Shown here: one piece after another, positions 63,979 to 64,000 of the stretch
Numbering within the stretch: position 1 is the first letter of the stretch
Layout of the letters: each line of letters begins with the position of its first letter
Origin: Ricordea florida
Lineage: Eukaryota > Cnidaria > Anthozoa > Corallimorpharia > Ricordeidae
Length of the DNA stretch: 64,000 nucleotides
NCBI GenBank assembly: GCA_949710005.1
Contig: OX453272.1
Coordinates: 20,003,929-20,067,928 of the forward strand
Direction of reading: 5' to 3'
Notes under the pieces: model-generated
Seen by the model: the letters and a program-made list of their open reading frames with translations, nothing else
Told to the model about the DNA's origin: nothing
The model's database searches: none
Program-made: the position numbers and the translations under genes

Positions 63979-64000
63979 AACCATGCTGGCAACATAGCAA

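Overview
The window looks like an anthozoan cnidarian nuclear genome, most likely a stony coral or close relative. This is inferred from the AT-rich, intron-bearing eukaryotic sequence, the cnidarian-style gene families (a P2X7-C-like gene, a Cys/His-rich multi-exon family, HECT and integrase transposon genes) and the repeat content. There is no bacterial gene organisation. Nearly everything is mobile DNA or broken genes, and no intact single-copy host gene is visible.

Layout. 1-21 kb and 50-64 kb are dominated by nine copies (H1-H9) of one ~2.7 kb element that I interpret as a non-autonomous Helitron: it begins TCTATATTTTAAAGG, ends in a hairpin plus CTAG, and has a T immediately 3' in all nine copies. 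Three copies lie head-to-tail on the + strand (12.4-21.0 kb) and three on the - strand (55.1-63.8 kb). Between them are Penelope-like retroelements (RT plus GIY-YIG), their 3' ends with hammerhead ribozymes, a short GC-rich hairpin repeat, (TA)n tracts and a tRNA-derived SINE head.

21.0-33.4 kb: a Crypton-like tyrosine recombinase gene, then an ~11 kb DNA transposon with outer inverted repeats. It carries a HECT ubiquitin-ligase-like gene (+) and an integrase-fold (rve/DDE) transposase (-) that converge. A ~4 kb element with ~1.45 kb inverted arms around a degraded capsid-like fragment (Polinton/adinto-like) is nested between the two genes.

33.4-50 kb: gene-like debris. It includes a non-LTR RT fragment, a broken multi-exon cnidarian gene, a Helitron helicase-like fragment, a MITE with a 6-bp target duplication, P2X7-C-like exons, a small two-exon gene and two exons of a P5-type ATPase (ATP13A family).

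50-55 kb: a perfect palindrome holding two opposed hammerhead ribozymes, a rearranged Helitron copy and a mariner-like element. The most interesting signals are the hammerhead ribozyme set with compensatory stem changes, the nested HECT/integrase/capsid composite transposon, and the Helitron array that uses TA-repeat tails as landing sites.
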